From Lamellibrachia columna (Eukaryota > Annelida > Polychaeta > Sabellida > Siboglinidae): a stretch of 64,000 bases of DNA. Position numbers and translations under genes: made by a program. Positions 14,871 through 28,117 of the stretch are shown here, piece after piece (positions within the stretch are counted from its first letter, which is position 1; each line of letters opens with the position of its first letter). The stretch is taken from positions 949,001 to 1,013,000 of the forward strand of contig OY759271.1 in assembly GCA_963662155.1 (NCBI GenBank), in the 5' to 3' direction. Under the pieces are notes generated by a model that searched no databases, had not been told where the DNA came from, and saw nothing but the letters and a program-made list of their open reading frames with translations.

Positions 14871-17579
14871 GAAATGCGCGTGATAAATAACACGGTTTTC
14901 TGTAGTGATATTAGCATTGTTGTTAAAGCGTTGGTTCGCGCACTGGACGTATGCAAGTCTGAACAAATTTAACGATAAGCCGGTCATTTGCACTTAAATC
15001 TATCTAAGCTAGGTTCTGTGAAGAAAAGAACAAACTCTGCGTATGATTATAATATATTTGTTATAACTAACCAAACAATGCAAGAAGTACAAAACAATTA
15101 ATTATGAACATAATCGTCAGAATATAGTAATATAAACAAAATCACTACAAGTATTACATAATATGATTATGAATTATTATTGTAATACCACGCCTGTCGG
15201 GGCGCGCTATAGCAGAGAGCTATTTTAAAACACTGGGCGAGGTAAGTACATCAGTATAGACGAACGAGTGGACCGTGGACTGTGGACTCCGGTTGCCTTA
15301 GCAACGAACGGGGTGCGGCTAGCGCTGTTACGATCGATGTAACAACGTGCATCGTTGTAAGAACTGCATCTATAGTTTATGTTTGTTTTGGTACACTTGC
15401 ATTGTATGACTAATCTTAGTTAATTGTGGTACACTTTAATTTGCTAACTGTATATACGAGCGTCATAACATCATGGCGTTAGCCTTGTGTCTGTAATTTT
15501 TTAAACTGTATGACATTTCTCTACCATTTTCTAAACCATGTGTCATTTTTTGCTGTACCATTTTTATTGAATGTATAAAAGATTGCCGCACCGGGTATCT
15601 GGTCATATGATACCCTTTTATGGTGGCGTATCGAAATTAAACCATTCACCTTGTATCTTATCAACTAGAAGTATAAAAGCAGTCACCCAAACAATAAATG
15701 TTGACAAGTCTGGAATTTAACCGACATCCTGTTAAAACTGACACAATTTTAAATTTTCTTACAAAGTTATGGCATGTTTGGTTAAAAATAATCAAGCAGT
15801 TATGTGAATATTTGTTGGAAAATAAAATCGTTCTTAGGTTTCCTGCGGTATTGAAGTAATGATGCTATGACAGCAAATGTTTAACATCGCTAACCTACAA
15901 TATAAACATATGAAAGGTTTTTTCGTAGATATTTTTTCTACTGTACACTTTGAGCAATCTAAACAAAAATCTCAACAACACTATTGTTAAATTACCCTGT
16001 GTGTGTGTGTGTGTGTGCGTAAAAAAAAATGGATGGTGAAAAAAACTACATACATATTAGTCTTCTAAATAGGCCACCCATGTGACCAAGATAAACTGGT
16101 CTGATTACAGAGGCTGGTGAGATGTACAAATGCGTAGATCTGACAAAAACACGGGGTTTAAGGGGTGGCTGTTTCCAACGGGTGCTTTTTTGTAACTGGT
16201 TCTACTGTATCTATGGAATCAACCTTTTAGCTACTACACACACCATTCTTGAAACCTAAATATTAGTTTATCACATGTTGTATTTGTATTTTTGCATGCT
16301 CTTCGTTGATTGCATTAAATATACACATCCTTATCAGACAATGAAATATGTTTTGCTAGATTTGGACCACCATTTGTACCAACAAAAAAAAATTAAATCC
16401 AATTCCAGGTACCTTTAACATTGTTTTTCTGTAGTGCTGTTTTAGTGGGTCTTAATATAATTGTTAATTTGCTTTTATAAGTTTTGTACATATGCGCAGA
16501 TTCAGAATATATAGATATAACAAATGCTGTATACAGCCTCTTTTTCGTGACCCCAGCACGTTTTAAACCTTTGGTGAACCAAGTTGTCTTGTTAGTGCTA
16601 CGATACTCTAGGATGTGTTCTCAGGCTAGTGACTGGAATAGTTACTGCAGGCCTTTTTAGACACCTGGGTAACACGACTGTGAACTATCCTGTAATACCT
16701 ACTGTTAAGCGAGCACTTAATTCAGAGTTAATTGCGAATTTGTCAAAGAGATTAAATTAGGCTGTAATTTTCTTGACTGGGTGTATGAAAGAAAAATAAA
16801 AAAGAATGCGCAACGACTGCAATGACATCAGCAACTATTTTAGTATTCGTGTTTCATTGGTAGTCTCGTGAATGGAAACATTGTTGCATGCTTTTAAAAT
16901 GTGTATACTCCCGCCGGTAGACACACACGATGAGACAATTGGTATTTTCTTTAACTGCGAGACATTTCGCAGTCATTTTCTTTAACTGCGTGACCTGTTA
17001 TTTTCTTTTGTTGTGACATTTTTGTGCATTTTTATTTAACTGCGTGACATTTTACCAATCTTAGCTAATTCGGTTTGTCACACATGTAACGCTGTTTTAT
17101 AAGTGTGTAACACATTCACTATGTAGTAACGCGTTTAGCTATTCTTCCAATGGCATACACAGCGCTGTCTCCACAGCATGTACCATCCGTTGACCTTTTT
17201 TTCCATTACTGGTCACCACTTCCACCATTTACCTCCGTCTGACTGTCCCTAAGAGCAACTCCATACATTGCCCCTACATTCATATGTGTCCGTAATTTGG
17301 TTAGTTAATGACATTTGATACATTGTTACTAAGTACATGATAGCTGGTATAGAAAAAACGTCACTGCTCATTAATTTCAAAAGATCCAGTTTGCACAAGG
17401 ATTACTCCTGGAGCGAGATAAATACGCCAGACGAGAGTGCAGTCGTCAAGAAATCGCTTACGTAATGGGAAGTAAAAATCTAGCTGCAGGAAAAGCACAT
17501 GCCTTGCAGTAGACACGGTTCCCCATGACGCAATAGCTGTCAGTGTCTGGTGCAGGCTCCAACGTCCGTTTCGCTAGGA

Positions 17580-17668
17580 AGGGGTCAGGGTTAGGGTAGG
17601 GTTAGAACTCGAGGGTAGCGATAGGAGGGGTTGGGTTAGGGTAGGGTTAGGTTTAGGGGGTAGCGAAA
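17580..17668. repeat. Interstitial telomere-like repeats, left arm
   Basis: Degenerate TTAGGG/GTAGGG units (GGGTCAGGGTTAGGGTAGGG and similar) form two blocks separated by a CTCGAGGG-containing spacer and bounded by TTTCGCTA-type sequence. The CCCTAA-strand copy is at about 20555-20643. Confidence 0.85.
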
Positions 17669-19082
17669 CGGATACGAGGGCGCCACCCTAAACGCTCCAT
17701 TATATTTCGAAAAGTTTGTGTTTTGACTTCAAATCATATGATATTTGACCTAATTAATGTTGCCATTTGACCTAGTTCATTTGACATAATAATAATAATA
17801 TAATTATAATAACTTTATTGTAAAAAAAAAAAAAAAATGGAAATACGTCTTACACTGAGGAGATAGCATAAAAACATACTTTAAATCACATTCAACCATG
17901 CAGTATGTACAGTAATAAAATCAAGTATGTAGACAGAGTAGATAATGAGTAATACCAAGTGTTATATACATTATAATCATTTGCCTTAATTAAGTTGAGA
18001 TTTGACCTAATTAAGTTGACCGTGTATTTTACGGGAAGAACAGCTAAACGCGTTGCATAGTGAATGTGTTACATCCTTGGCAAACAGCTTTACATATGTG
18101 ACAAAAACGCATACGTAGTTAAAAAAAACACACACAAAATTTCACACAGTTAAAGGAAAAGGTTGTTTTGCTAAATCGTTATTTCGCCACTTCGTGCAGT
18201 CAGACGTATGTGAAGATTGGGGGTGGAGGGCATTGATGGATGAAGAGTCAACGAACGGATGTGGATGGAGATGCAGGTGGCCAGTAATGGATGAATATTC
18301 TTGCAGAGGTAGACGAACGGCGGTCAATGTAGGGGTTAGTGGGAGGGGATGAATGAAAGGAGAGATGGGCGGTAAATAAAATGTTTGAAGATGCTACGAA
18401 GGGCAATTGTGGATGGGGTGAACTGACCAGTAATGAAAGAATATTCTGGTGCATGGGGTGACTATACAGGACTGTATACGAAGATGGTAGTGGACGGAAA
18501 TGAAGATAGCGAACAGACAGGCGGACATACGTAGCTAAACGCGTTACTACATAGCTGAATGCATTGCATACTTGGTAGAAAGCGTTACATACGCAGTTAA
18601 TATTGGCCTGTAATGGTTAGTGAGGTGACAATGAACACTGTAAGTGTCAGGTAGGTGACTTGTGCGCTCCCACTCGTCTTGTCTTTTTTGACATTGGTCA
18701 GTCGCTGTTGATGGACTTTGACTTCTTTGACTTGTGCGCTCCCTCTCGTTTTATTTTTTTGACATTGGTCAGTCGCTATTAGTGGACTTTGGCTTGTGTG
18801 CTGCCACTCGTTTTATCTTTTTTGACATTGATCAGTCGTTGTTGATGGACTTTGGCTTGTGCGCTTCCACTCGTCTCGTCTTTTTTGATATTGGTTACAC
18901 CTTCTTGCAGGCTATCTAGGGTTATTCAACCGACAAGAGGTTGGGGTTACACCTTTTTCCGTACCGTCGCCGCTAAAAAGCTGGTAGGATTGTGCAAACA
19001 GCACTGTCTCGATGCAGTCTATCTAGGGTTATACAACCGACAAGAGGTTGGGGTTAGGCTTTTTCCATACCGCCGCCGCCAC

Positions 19083-19140
19083 TGCCGCCGCCAAGGCGAC
19101 GGCAGTGACGGCGCCGCCACGGAGCACGCGCGCGTGTTCC
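19083..19140. other. GC-rich central spacer of the palindrome
   Basis: The 58-bp non-palindromic centre separates the arms. It is nearly all G+C and contains its own short hairpins, including GGAGCACGCGCGCGTGTTCC, almost perfectly self-complementary. The arms just outside carry GCC/GGC triplet runs. The spacer would form the loop of an extruded cruciform. Confidence 0.7.
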
Positions 19141-22100
19141 GTGGCGGCGGCGGTACGGAAAAAGCCTAACCCCAACCTCTTGTCGGTTGTATAACCCTAG
19201 ATAGACTGCATCGAGACAGTGCTGTTTGCACAATCCTACCAGCTTTTTAGCGGCGACGGTACGGAAAAAGGTGTAACCCCAACCTCTTGTCGGTTGAATA
19301 ACCCTAGATAGCCTGCAAGAAGGTGTAACCAATATCAAAAAAGACGAGACGAGTGGAAGCGCACAAGCCAAAGTCCATCAACAACGACTGATCAATGTCA
19401 AAAAAGATAAAACGAGTGGCAGCACACAAGCCAAAGTCCACTAATAGCGACTGACCAATGTCAAAAAAATAAAACGAGAGGGAGCGCACAAGTCAAAGAA
19501 GTCAAAGTCCATCAACAGCGACTGACCAATGTCAAAAAAGACAAGACGAGTGGGAGCGCACAAGTCACCTACCTGACACTTACAGTGTTCATTGTCACCT
19601 CACTAACCATTACAGGCCAATATTAACTGCGTATGTAACGCTTTCTACCAAGTATGCAATGCATTCAGCTATGTAGTAACGCGTTTAGCTACGTATGTCC
19701 GCCTGTCTGTTCGCTATCTTCATTTCCGTCCACTACCATCTTCGTATACAGTCCTGTATAGTCACCCCATGCACCAGAATATTCTTTCATTACTGGTCAG
19801 TTCACCCCATCCACAATTGCCCTTCGTAGCATCTTCAAACATTTTATTTACCGCCCATCTCTCCTTTCATTCATCCCCTCCCACTAACCCCTACATTGAC
19901 CGCCGTTCGTCTACCTCTGCAAGAATATTCATCCATTACTGGCCACCTGCATCTCCATCCACATCCGTTCGTTGACTCTTCATCCATCAATGCCCTCCAC
20001 CCCCAATCTTCACATACGTCTGACTGCACGAAGTGGCGAAATAACGATTTAGCAAAACAACCTTTTCCTTTAACTGTGTGAAATTTTGTGTGTGTTTTTT
20101 TTAACTACGTATGCGTTTTTGTCACATATGTAAAGCTGTTTGCCAAGGATGTAACACATTCACTATGCAACGCGTTTAGCTGTTCTTCCCGTAAAATACA
20201 CGGTCAACTTAATTAGGTCAAATCTCAACTTAATTAAGGCAAATGATTATAATGTATATAACACTTGGTATTACTCATTATCTACTCTGTCTACATACTT
20301 GATTTTATTACTGTACATACTGCATGGTTGAATGTGATTTAAAGTATGTTTTATGCTATCTCCTCAGTGTAAGACGTATTTCCATTTTTTTTTTTTTTTA
20401 CAATAAAGTTATTATAATTATATTATTATTATTATGTCAAATGAACTAGGTCAAATGGCAACATTAATTAGGTCAAATATCATATGATTTGAAGTCAAAA
20501 CACAAACTTTTCGAAATATAATGGAGCGTTTAGGGTGGCGCCCTCGTATCCGTTTCGCTACCCCCTAAACCTAACCCTACCCTAACCCAACCCCTCCTAT
20601 CGCTACCCTCGAGTTCTAACCCTACCCTAACCCTGACCCCTTCCTAGCGAAACGGACGTTGGAGCCTGCACCAGACACTGACAGCTATTGCGTCATGGGG
20701 AACCGTGTCTACTGCAAGGCATGTGCTTTTCCTGCAGCTAGATTTTTACTTCCCATTACGTAAGCGATTTCTTGACGACTGCACTCTCGTCTGGCGTATT
20801 TATCTCGCTCCAGGAGTAATCCTTGTGCAAACTGGATCTTTTGAAATTAATTAGCAGTGACGTTTTTTCTATACCAGCTATCATGTACTTAGTAACAATG
20901 TATCAAATGTCATTAACTAACCAAATTACGGACACATATGAATGTAGGGGCAATGTATGGAGTTGCTCTTAGGGACAGTCAGACGGAGGTAAATGGTGGA
21001 AGTGGTGACCAGTAATGGAAAAAAAGGTCAACGGATGGTACATGCTGTGGAGACAGCGCTGTGTATGCCATTGGAAGAATAGCTAAACGCGTTACTACAT
21101 AGTGAATGTGTTACACACTTATAAAACAGCGTTACATGTGTGACAAACCGAATTAGCTAAGATTGGTAAAATGTCACGCAGTTAAATAAAAATGCACAAA
21201 AATGTCACAACAAAAGAAAATAACAGGTCACGCAGTTAAAGAAAATGACTGCGAAATGTCTCGCAGTTAAAGAAAATACCAATTGTCTCATCGTGTGTGT
21301 CTACCGGCGGGAGTATACACATTTTAAAAGCATGCAACAATGTTTCCATTCACGAGACTACCAATGAAACACGAATACTAAAATAGTTGCTGATGTCATT
21401 GCAGTCGTTGCGCATTCTTTTTTATTTTTCTTTCATACACCCAGTCAAGAAAATTACAGCCTAATTTAATCTCTTTGACAAATTCGCAATTAACTCTGAA
21501 TTAAGTGCTCGCTTAACAGTAGGTATTACAGGATAGTTCACAGTCGTGTTACCCAGGTGTCTAAAAAGGCCTGCAGTAACTATTCCAGTCACTAGCCTGA
21601 GAACACATCCTAGAGTATCGTAGCACTAACAAGACAACTTGGTTCACCAAAGGTTTAAAACGTGCTGGGGTCACGAAAAAGAGGCTGTATACAGCATTTG
21701 TTATATCTATATATTCTGAATCTGCGCATATGTACAAAACTTATAAAAGCAAATTAACAATTATATTAAGACCCACTAAAACAGCACTACAGAAAAACAA
21801 TGTTAAAGGTACCTGGAATTGGATTTAATTTTTTTTTGTTGGTACAAATGGTGGTCCAAATCTAGCAAAACATATTTCATTGTCTGATAAGGATGTGTAT
21901 ATTTAATGCAATCAACGAAGAGCATGCAAAAATACAAATACAACATGTGATAAACTAATATTTAGGTTTCAAGAATGGTGTGTGTAGTAGCTAAAAGGTT
22001 GATTCCATAGATACAGTAGAACCAGTTACAAAAAAGCACCCGTTGGAAACAGCCACCCCTTAAACCCCGTGTTTTTGTCAGATCTACGCATTTGTACATC

Positions 22101-25100
22101 TCACCAGCCTCTGTAATCAGACCAGTTTATCTTGGTCACATGGGTGGCCTATTTAGAAGACTAATATGTATGTAGTTTTTTTCACCATCCATTTTTTTTT
22201 ACGCACACACACACACACACAGGGTAATTTAACAATAGTGTTGTTGAGATTTTTGTTTAGATTGCTCAAAGTGTACAGTAGAAAAAATATCTACGAAAAA
22301 ACCTTTCATATGTTTATATTGTAGGTTAGCGATGTTAAACATTTGCTGTCATAGCATCATTACTTCAATACCGCAGGAAACCTAAGAACGATTTTATTTT
22401 CCAACAAATATTCACATAACTGCTTGATTATTTTTAACCAAACATGCCATAACTTTGTAAGAAAATTTAAAATTGTGTCAGTTTTAACAGGATGTCGGTT
22501 AAATTCCAGACTTGTCAACATTTATTGTTTGGGTGACTGCTTTTATACTTCTAGTTGATAAGATACAAGGTGAATGGTTTAATTTCGATACGCCACCATA
22601 AAAGGGTATCATATGACCAGATACCCGGTGCGGCAATCTTTTATACATTCAATAAAAATGGTACAGCAAAAAATGACACATGGTTTAGAAAATGGTAGAG
22701 AAATGTCATACAGTTTAAAAAATTACAGACACAAGGCTAACGCCATGATGTTATGACGCTCGTATATACAGTTAGCAAATTAAAGTGTACCACAATTAAC
22801 TAAGATTAGTCATACAATGCAAGTGTACCAAAACAAACATAAACTATAGATGCAGTTCTTACAACGATGCACGTTGTTACATCGATCGTAACAGCGCTAG
22901 CCGCACCCCGTTCGTTGCTAAGGCAACCGGAGTCCACAGTCCACGGTCCACTCGTTCGTCTATACTGATGTACTTACCTCGCCCAGTGTTTTAAAATAGC
23001 TCTCTGCTATAGCGCGCCCCGACAGGCGTGGTATTACAATAATAATTCATAATCATATTATGTAATACTTGTAGTGATTTTGTTTATATTACTATATTCT
23101 GACGATTATGTTCATAATTAATTGTTTTGTACTTCTTGCATTGTTTGGTTAGTTATAACAAATATATTATAATCATACGCAGAGTTTGTTCTTTTCTTCA
23201 CAGAACCTAGCTTAGATAGATTTAAGTGCAAATGACCGGCTTATCGTTAAATTTGTTCAGACTTGCATACGTCCAGTGCGCGAACCAACGCTTTAACAAC
23301 AATGCTAATATCACTACAGAAAACCGTGTTATTTATCACGCGCATTTCCCGATTACCTTAGCATACAGGTGAATGTGGTAAATACTTAGTTTCAATGCGT
23401 TAACATGCAACTAAATGCGATAAATACTTAGTTAAAAAGCATTACCATACAGCTAAATGTGGTAATTCCTTAGTTAAACAGCAGTAACATACAGCTAAAT
23501 ATGGTAATTTCTTAGCTAAAAAACGTTAACACGCAGCTAAATGCGGTAATTACTTAGCTTAAAAGCGTTAACATACAACTAAATGTGGTAATTATTTAGG
23601 TAAAAAGCGCTAACATACAGCTAAATGTGGTCATTTATTAGCTAAACAGTTTTAACATATGTGGTAATTACTTAACTTAAAAGCGTTAACTTGCAACTAA
23701 ATATGGTACTTATTTAGCTAAAAATGCTAATTACATAGCTAAAAGTTGTATTTGCTTAGCTTAAAACCGTTAACATGCAGGTAAATATGGTAAATAATTA
23801 GCGTAAAATCGCTAACATACAGCTAAATGTGGTAATTTCTTAGCTTAAAAGCGTTAACCTACAGCTAAATGCGGTATTTACTTAGCTAAACTCATTAACA
23901 TGTAGCTGTATTTGGTACTTACTTAGCTTAAAAGCGTTAACGTACAACTAAAAGTGATATTTACTTTGCGAAAACAAACTTAACATAGAATATGGTATAT
24001 ACTTAGCTAAATAGCGTTAACATACAATTAAAAGTGATACTTAATATGCTAAAAGCGTTAGCACACAGACAAGCGTGGCAATTACGTAGCTAAACTGTGG
24101 TAAGATACAAATAAAAGTGACATTTACTTAACATGTTAACAGGCAGATAAATGTGGTAAACACTTAGCTTAAAAGCATTACATACGTAACTAAGGGTGAC
24201 ATAATACATATAAAAGCGGTATTTTCTTAGACAAATCGGTACTCTTTCTCATTACTCGTGCTATGTATGATTCATACGATAACCAATACCCTAAATATGT
24301 TATATGTACGCATACAGGTCAACTCGTTGATGCATACACAGCTGTTTTTATTATTTATGCAGACAGGACGTCACGTGGTCTACTCTTCTTAGAGAAACGA
24401 CAAAAATAACAATAATGAAACCCGATTTTCATCATAGCTGGCATCGAATAAATTACTGCATAGCATTGTGCAAATGACGGGCTTATCTTTCAACGTGTTT
24501 AGACTTGCATACATCCAGTGGGCGAACCAGCGCTTTAACTACAGCGCTAATATGACTACATATAGCCAGGTTATTTAAAACGCGCATTTCCCGAGTACCA
24601 AAATCCACTAGTCAGCTGTTAGTATCGCCTTAATGCGTCCTTTCGGGAACGCGGCAGAGCGGTGTCATATTACGGAATACAACACGAACGCATTCCTAAT
24701 ATGGTATGTAGCCCGCTGCATTCCGCGAAACGGGAGCATATACCCTAACCGCAACGTCAACGGTATGTCCCGCGAGCATCTACCCATCTCCCACCAGATG
24801 GACACACGAGCCATTCATCCTCCTTACCTCATTAATCAGTCACGATTTTTATGAAACTCATACGCATAACTTTTATGAAACTATAACCGACGAATCACAG
24901 CTCTTTACACCATTCACCGCTAACGTACTGAACCCTGATTGATTAGCTCTCTTATTCTTTGATACCGTACTCAATAACCGCCACGTCAGCGATATGTGGG
25001 TTTTCCCTAAATAACCGTCACGTTAGTGATAGGTGGGTTTTTCCCACTAACCGCTACGTCAGCGATATGTGGGTTTTTCCCGAAATTGAAATAAAAAATA

Positions 25101-25352
25101 AAAAATAAAAATAAAAATAAAAATAAAAATTAAAATTAAAATAAAAATTTAAAATTTAAATTAAAATTAAAAGAACATTGAAATTAAAATTTAAAATAAA
25201 AATTAAAATATGTCTATTTTTAGAAAATTTAAATTAACCAATGTCTATTTTTAGAAAATTAAAATTAACCAGTCTATTTTTAGCTACCGTCTATTTTTAG
25301 CTACCACAAAAATCGACCCACAATTGCGTATCATAAACCCCTTACCTACTAC
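19141..25352. repeat. Right arm of the giant palindrome
   Basis: Reverse complement of the left arm. The open frames at 19769-20081 and 24633-24854 are exact mirror copies of frames at 18142-18454 and 13365-13586. They show no motif and are taken as non-coding. No recognisable protein domain was found in the whole arm. Confidence 0.75.
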
Positions 25353-25355
25353 TCA

Positions 25356-25381
25356 CGCCGGTTGGAATAGAATTTACGATC
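25356..25381 (-). repeat. Remnant of the 66-bp satellite right of the palindrome
   Basis: CGCCGGTTGGAATAGAATTT continues a satellite unit in the same orientation as the left array, then diverges after TACGAT. This suggests that the palindrome lies at the array edge, within a unit. Confidence 0.65.
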
Positions 25382-26921
25382 TCCCGGTGATAAGATTGTC
25401 AAACAAAATGTGTTATAAAATTCAATTATTAGCGCCAGATAATAAATCAACGTTGTAAAACAGTCGCAACTCTGCTGTGTGCACAGACATAAATAGACAT
25501 AAATAGACATAAACAGACATAAATAGACATAAATAGAACACCCGTTAGTAAAATAAGGGGATGATTAGTGATGTAGCTCTATGGCTGTGTGTCGTAACCA
25601 CATTCGTGTTGGCATATACAGGTCACCTGTGTGTGGATTTATGTATATGTGGCAGGGGTCTCCCGTCTTTTGGGGGGGTGGGGGGTGGGGAACCCCCACC
25701 ACCCACAATTTTTAGAGTCTACCTCCCACTTCCTGCCACCCCTGCAGCTTGTTATTAGTCCAGCCATGTGTACTAGTATGGGTAGGTCTCTCACACGGAC
25801 AAATTGCCCGTATGAAAGACTGATATTTTTATGAATCTTCAATATTAACATATAATATTAAAATTAAACTAAGAAAAGAACAACTTCATCTACTACTATC
25901 AGTCATAACTTACCCGGGCACAGCGGCCCAAAACGCTCAAACTCGTAGTTGTGCTTAGCAGCCAGCCGGCCGACCATTGCGTCTCAATGCATGCATAATT
26001 GGTGGCCATCTTAAGGTAAACCACTTTTCAAAAAAATATTGCCCGTATGAAACTTCGCATTGCCCGTATGAGATGAACCTTAAAAAACAGAGTATAGGTG
26101 CGTGTGAGTGTGCGAGGAGCCGGGTACGTGTGAGCGTGCGAGGAGCCAGGTACGTGCACGCGGGGTGTATCGGCCGGCTGTCTAGATGAGAGACACGCTC
26201 TTACATATATTAACATTATAATTAAGCTACTTGATACCTGCATTTAACAAGACAAAAGTATTACATCGTGCCGATAGACCGGCGTTGTGGCGAACATCAC
26301 AATATGACATTTTACCGCACAAGCCGGGCTGACTTTGCCCATCCATTTTAGTTAGCGTCTTTCTGCTTTGCCGCACCTTAATCCTGCCTTATCAACAGTG
26401 TCCCTTGTGCAGTATACTTAGATTCTTATCAGGGCATTTTAGTGACTTCTCTCAGGGACAAGGTCCAGAAAGCATACTTTCAATGGTTAAAGACGGTAAA
26501 ATTTTCCACCATAGGTCAATTTCCCCGCCCATCAGAATACCGATGTATTTTTCCCGAAGTGACTTTTTAATTTGGCAAATATGCATAAACCTGGCCAACT
26601 ATGTAAACACACGGGTGGACACAGAACAGACGCTATTTATTTAACACGATGACAACGTTACAATGTCGATAAAACATCAAAACTCTCCAAAGGTTCGCGA
26701 CAACTGAGATCGGCTAGCTCATAAATCATTTGTGTCAATCAACACTTCACAATGCATAGCACGTCGTGAATTCACTACGTTTAAGACCAGGTTCAAATAC
26801 ATGTGTAACTATGACATACTGTTATCAAATACACTGTAACCTTTATTCGTATCAAGGGTGTTATCATAACTATGTTGTGTAATCTTTGTAATTACAATTA
26901 AAGTAATATTTTATAATTTAC
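25382..26921. other. Mostly unannotated stretch
   Basis: Contains four to five copies of an 11-bp ACATAAATAGA unit (25485-25540), three dispersed copies of ATTGCCCGTATGA (25804, 26038 and 26060) and a 26-bp duplication at about 26104-26155. Apart from the possible exon at 25914-25977, no coding signal was recognised. Confidence 0.4.
25914..25977 (-). CDS. Possible first coding exon of an unknown gene
   Basis: On the minus strand an ATG is followed by 21 open codons (MVGRLAAKHNYEFERF...) and a perfect donor, CCCGG/GTAAGT. The stretch is G+C-rich against its AT-rich surroundings. I do not recognise the peptide. Any next exon would have to lie between here and the palindrome, or beyond it, and none was found, so this may be chance. 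Confidence 0.25.
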
Positions 26922-26929
26922 ACTTTAAC

Positions 26930-27322
26930 CAGGGACGGGCAGAATACTCTGCAATATTGTACTGCACAATATTGCAATATTTTTCGAAATTTTCAATACA
27001 GTATTGCGAGTATTTGTAACACTTTCAAACGTATGACAATATATTTGTTTGGTTTATTTTTTTAAAGTGTGTATGTTGTTCCTCCTAAGAATTCATAATA
27101 CTAATAAAAGTAGTCATCATGTCTTCACAATTAGAACTTTCTGTGGTACCCAACATAACACGTTACCAACCTCTGTAACTAAACATCCATATTACAGAGC
27201 AGAAAGCATTGCAAAATTATTTAAAAGTACTTTTAAGGTAAATGCAACACTGTATGCGCAGACCTTTGTTTAAATATTGCAAGTATTTGCAATAATTTTA
27301 AAAGTATTGCAACACAGCCATG
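26930..27322. mobile_element. Short non-autonomous hAT-type element (MITE)
   Basis: The left end CAGGGACGGGCAGAATACTC and the complement of the right end, CATGGCTGTGTTGCAATACT, are related inverted termini rich in GCAATATT/GCAATACTT motifs. The flanks ACTTTAAC (26922-26929) and ATTGTAAC (27323-27330) match at 6 of 8 positions, as expected for an aged 8-bp hAT duplication. At 393 bp it carries no transposase. Confidence 0.6.
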
Positions 27323-27527
27323 ATTGTAACTTGAAAAAGCTTCAACCTTCAACATTAGCGCTAATATGTCAATATCAACTTATGTCACCAATTTGTGAGG
27401 CAGAAAATCCAGGTATAGTGACATAGCTGCAATTGTCAGACAATTAATACAACTGCAAAACTACACAAAATGATGAACATTTATAAAGTCAAATTCCACT
27501 AGATAAATATCTGTACCATAGTCAGTG

Positions 27528-27785
27528 CTTAAGTAATGTTGGTAGTGTATACTATTCACAGTGCTACATGAGTAAACACTTAAGTAATGTTGGTAGTGTA
27601 TACTATTCACAGTGCTACATGAGTAAACACTTAAGTAATGTTGGTAGTGTATACTATTCACAGTGCTACATGAGTAAACACTTAAGTAATGTTGGTAGTG
27701 TATACTATTCACAGTGCTACATGAGTAAACACTTAAGTAATGTTGGTAGTGTATACTATTCACAGTGCTACATGAGTAAACACTA
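27528..27785. repeat. 51-bp minisatellite, five copies
   Basis: Units containing AGTAATGTTGGTAGTGTATA repeat every 51 bp with almost no divergence. The 17-codon period keeps frames open on both strands. Not considered coding. Confidence 0.95.
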
Positions 27786-28117
27786 AGACCTAATTATCAC
27801 TTTGGTCTATTTTATTACAGAATACGTACTTAATATATGTACATTGAGGTGCATCATATATGTATATATTAAATATTGGGGAGATTTTTTTACACTACAC
27901 GTTTTTAGATTTGACGTTTTTAGATTGAAGAATCAGGAAGGGCACAGGAAAATTATCTGCATCAATGCGTGAATGTTTTATTTCCAAACGCTATCATGAT
28001 GAAAGATGTGAAAAATAGTGTTCAGCTCCTTAGTTCACACATATTCACTAGGTGGCACCACTTTATTTCACGACGCCAAATACCATTCTAAACCTACATC
28101 TTTTTTAACACACACTA

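Larger units (their letters stand above)
12775..25352. mobile_element. 12.6-kb giant palindrome (long-TIR foldback-type element)
   Basis: Left arm 12775-19082 and right arm 19141-25352 are reverse complements, with the axis near 19111.5 over most of their length. Isolated mismatches exist (for example 17366 C against A in the partner), and the outer AT-rich tract differs by about 96 bp between arms. The ends are GTAGTAGGTAAGGGG and its complement. TCA abuts both ends (12772-12774 and 25353-25355), a possible 3-bp target-site duplication. Satellite units lie on the left, and part of one diverged unit in the same orientation continues on the right. No transposase, helicase or polymerase motif is seen in the arms. 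This fits a non-autonomous foldback-type DNA element, although an inverted duplication made during replication repair is an alternative. Confidence 0.75.

Noticed and set aside
18852..19371. Pair of mirrored 105-codon ORFs at the palindrome centre
   Set aside because: Same sequence read from both arms across the axis; low-complexity C-terminus, no motif, no splice context.
12775..25352. Assembly or hairpin-read artefact
   Set aside because: There is a defined spacer, scattered mismatches, a 96-bp arm length difference, sharp matching ends and different outer flanks. Not fully excluded without reads.
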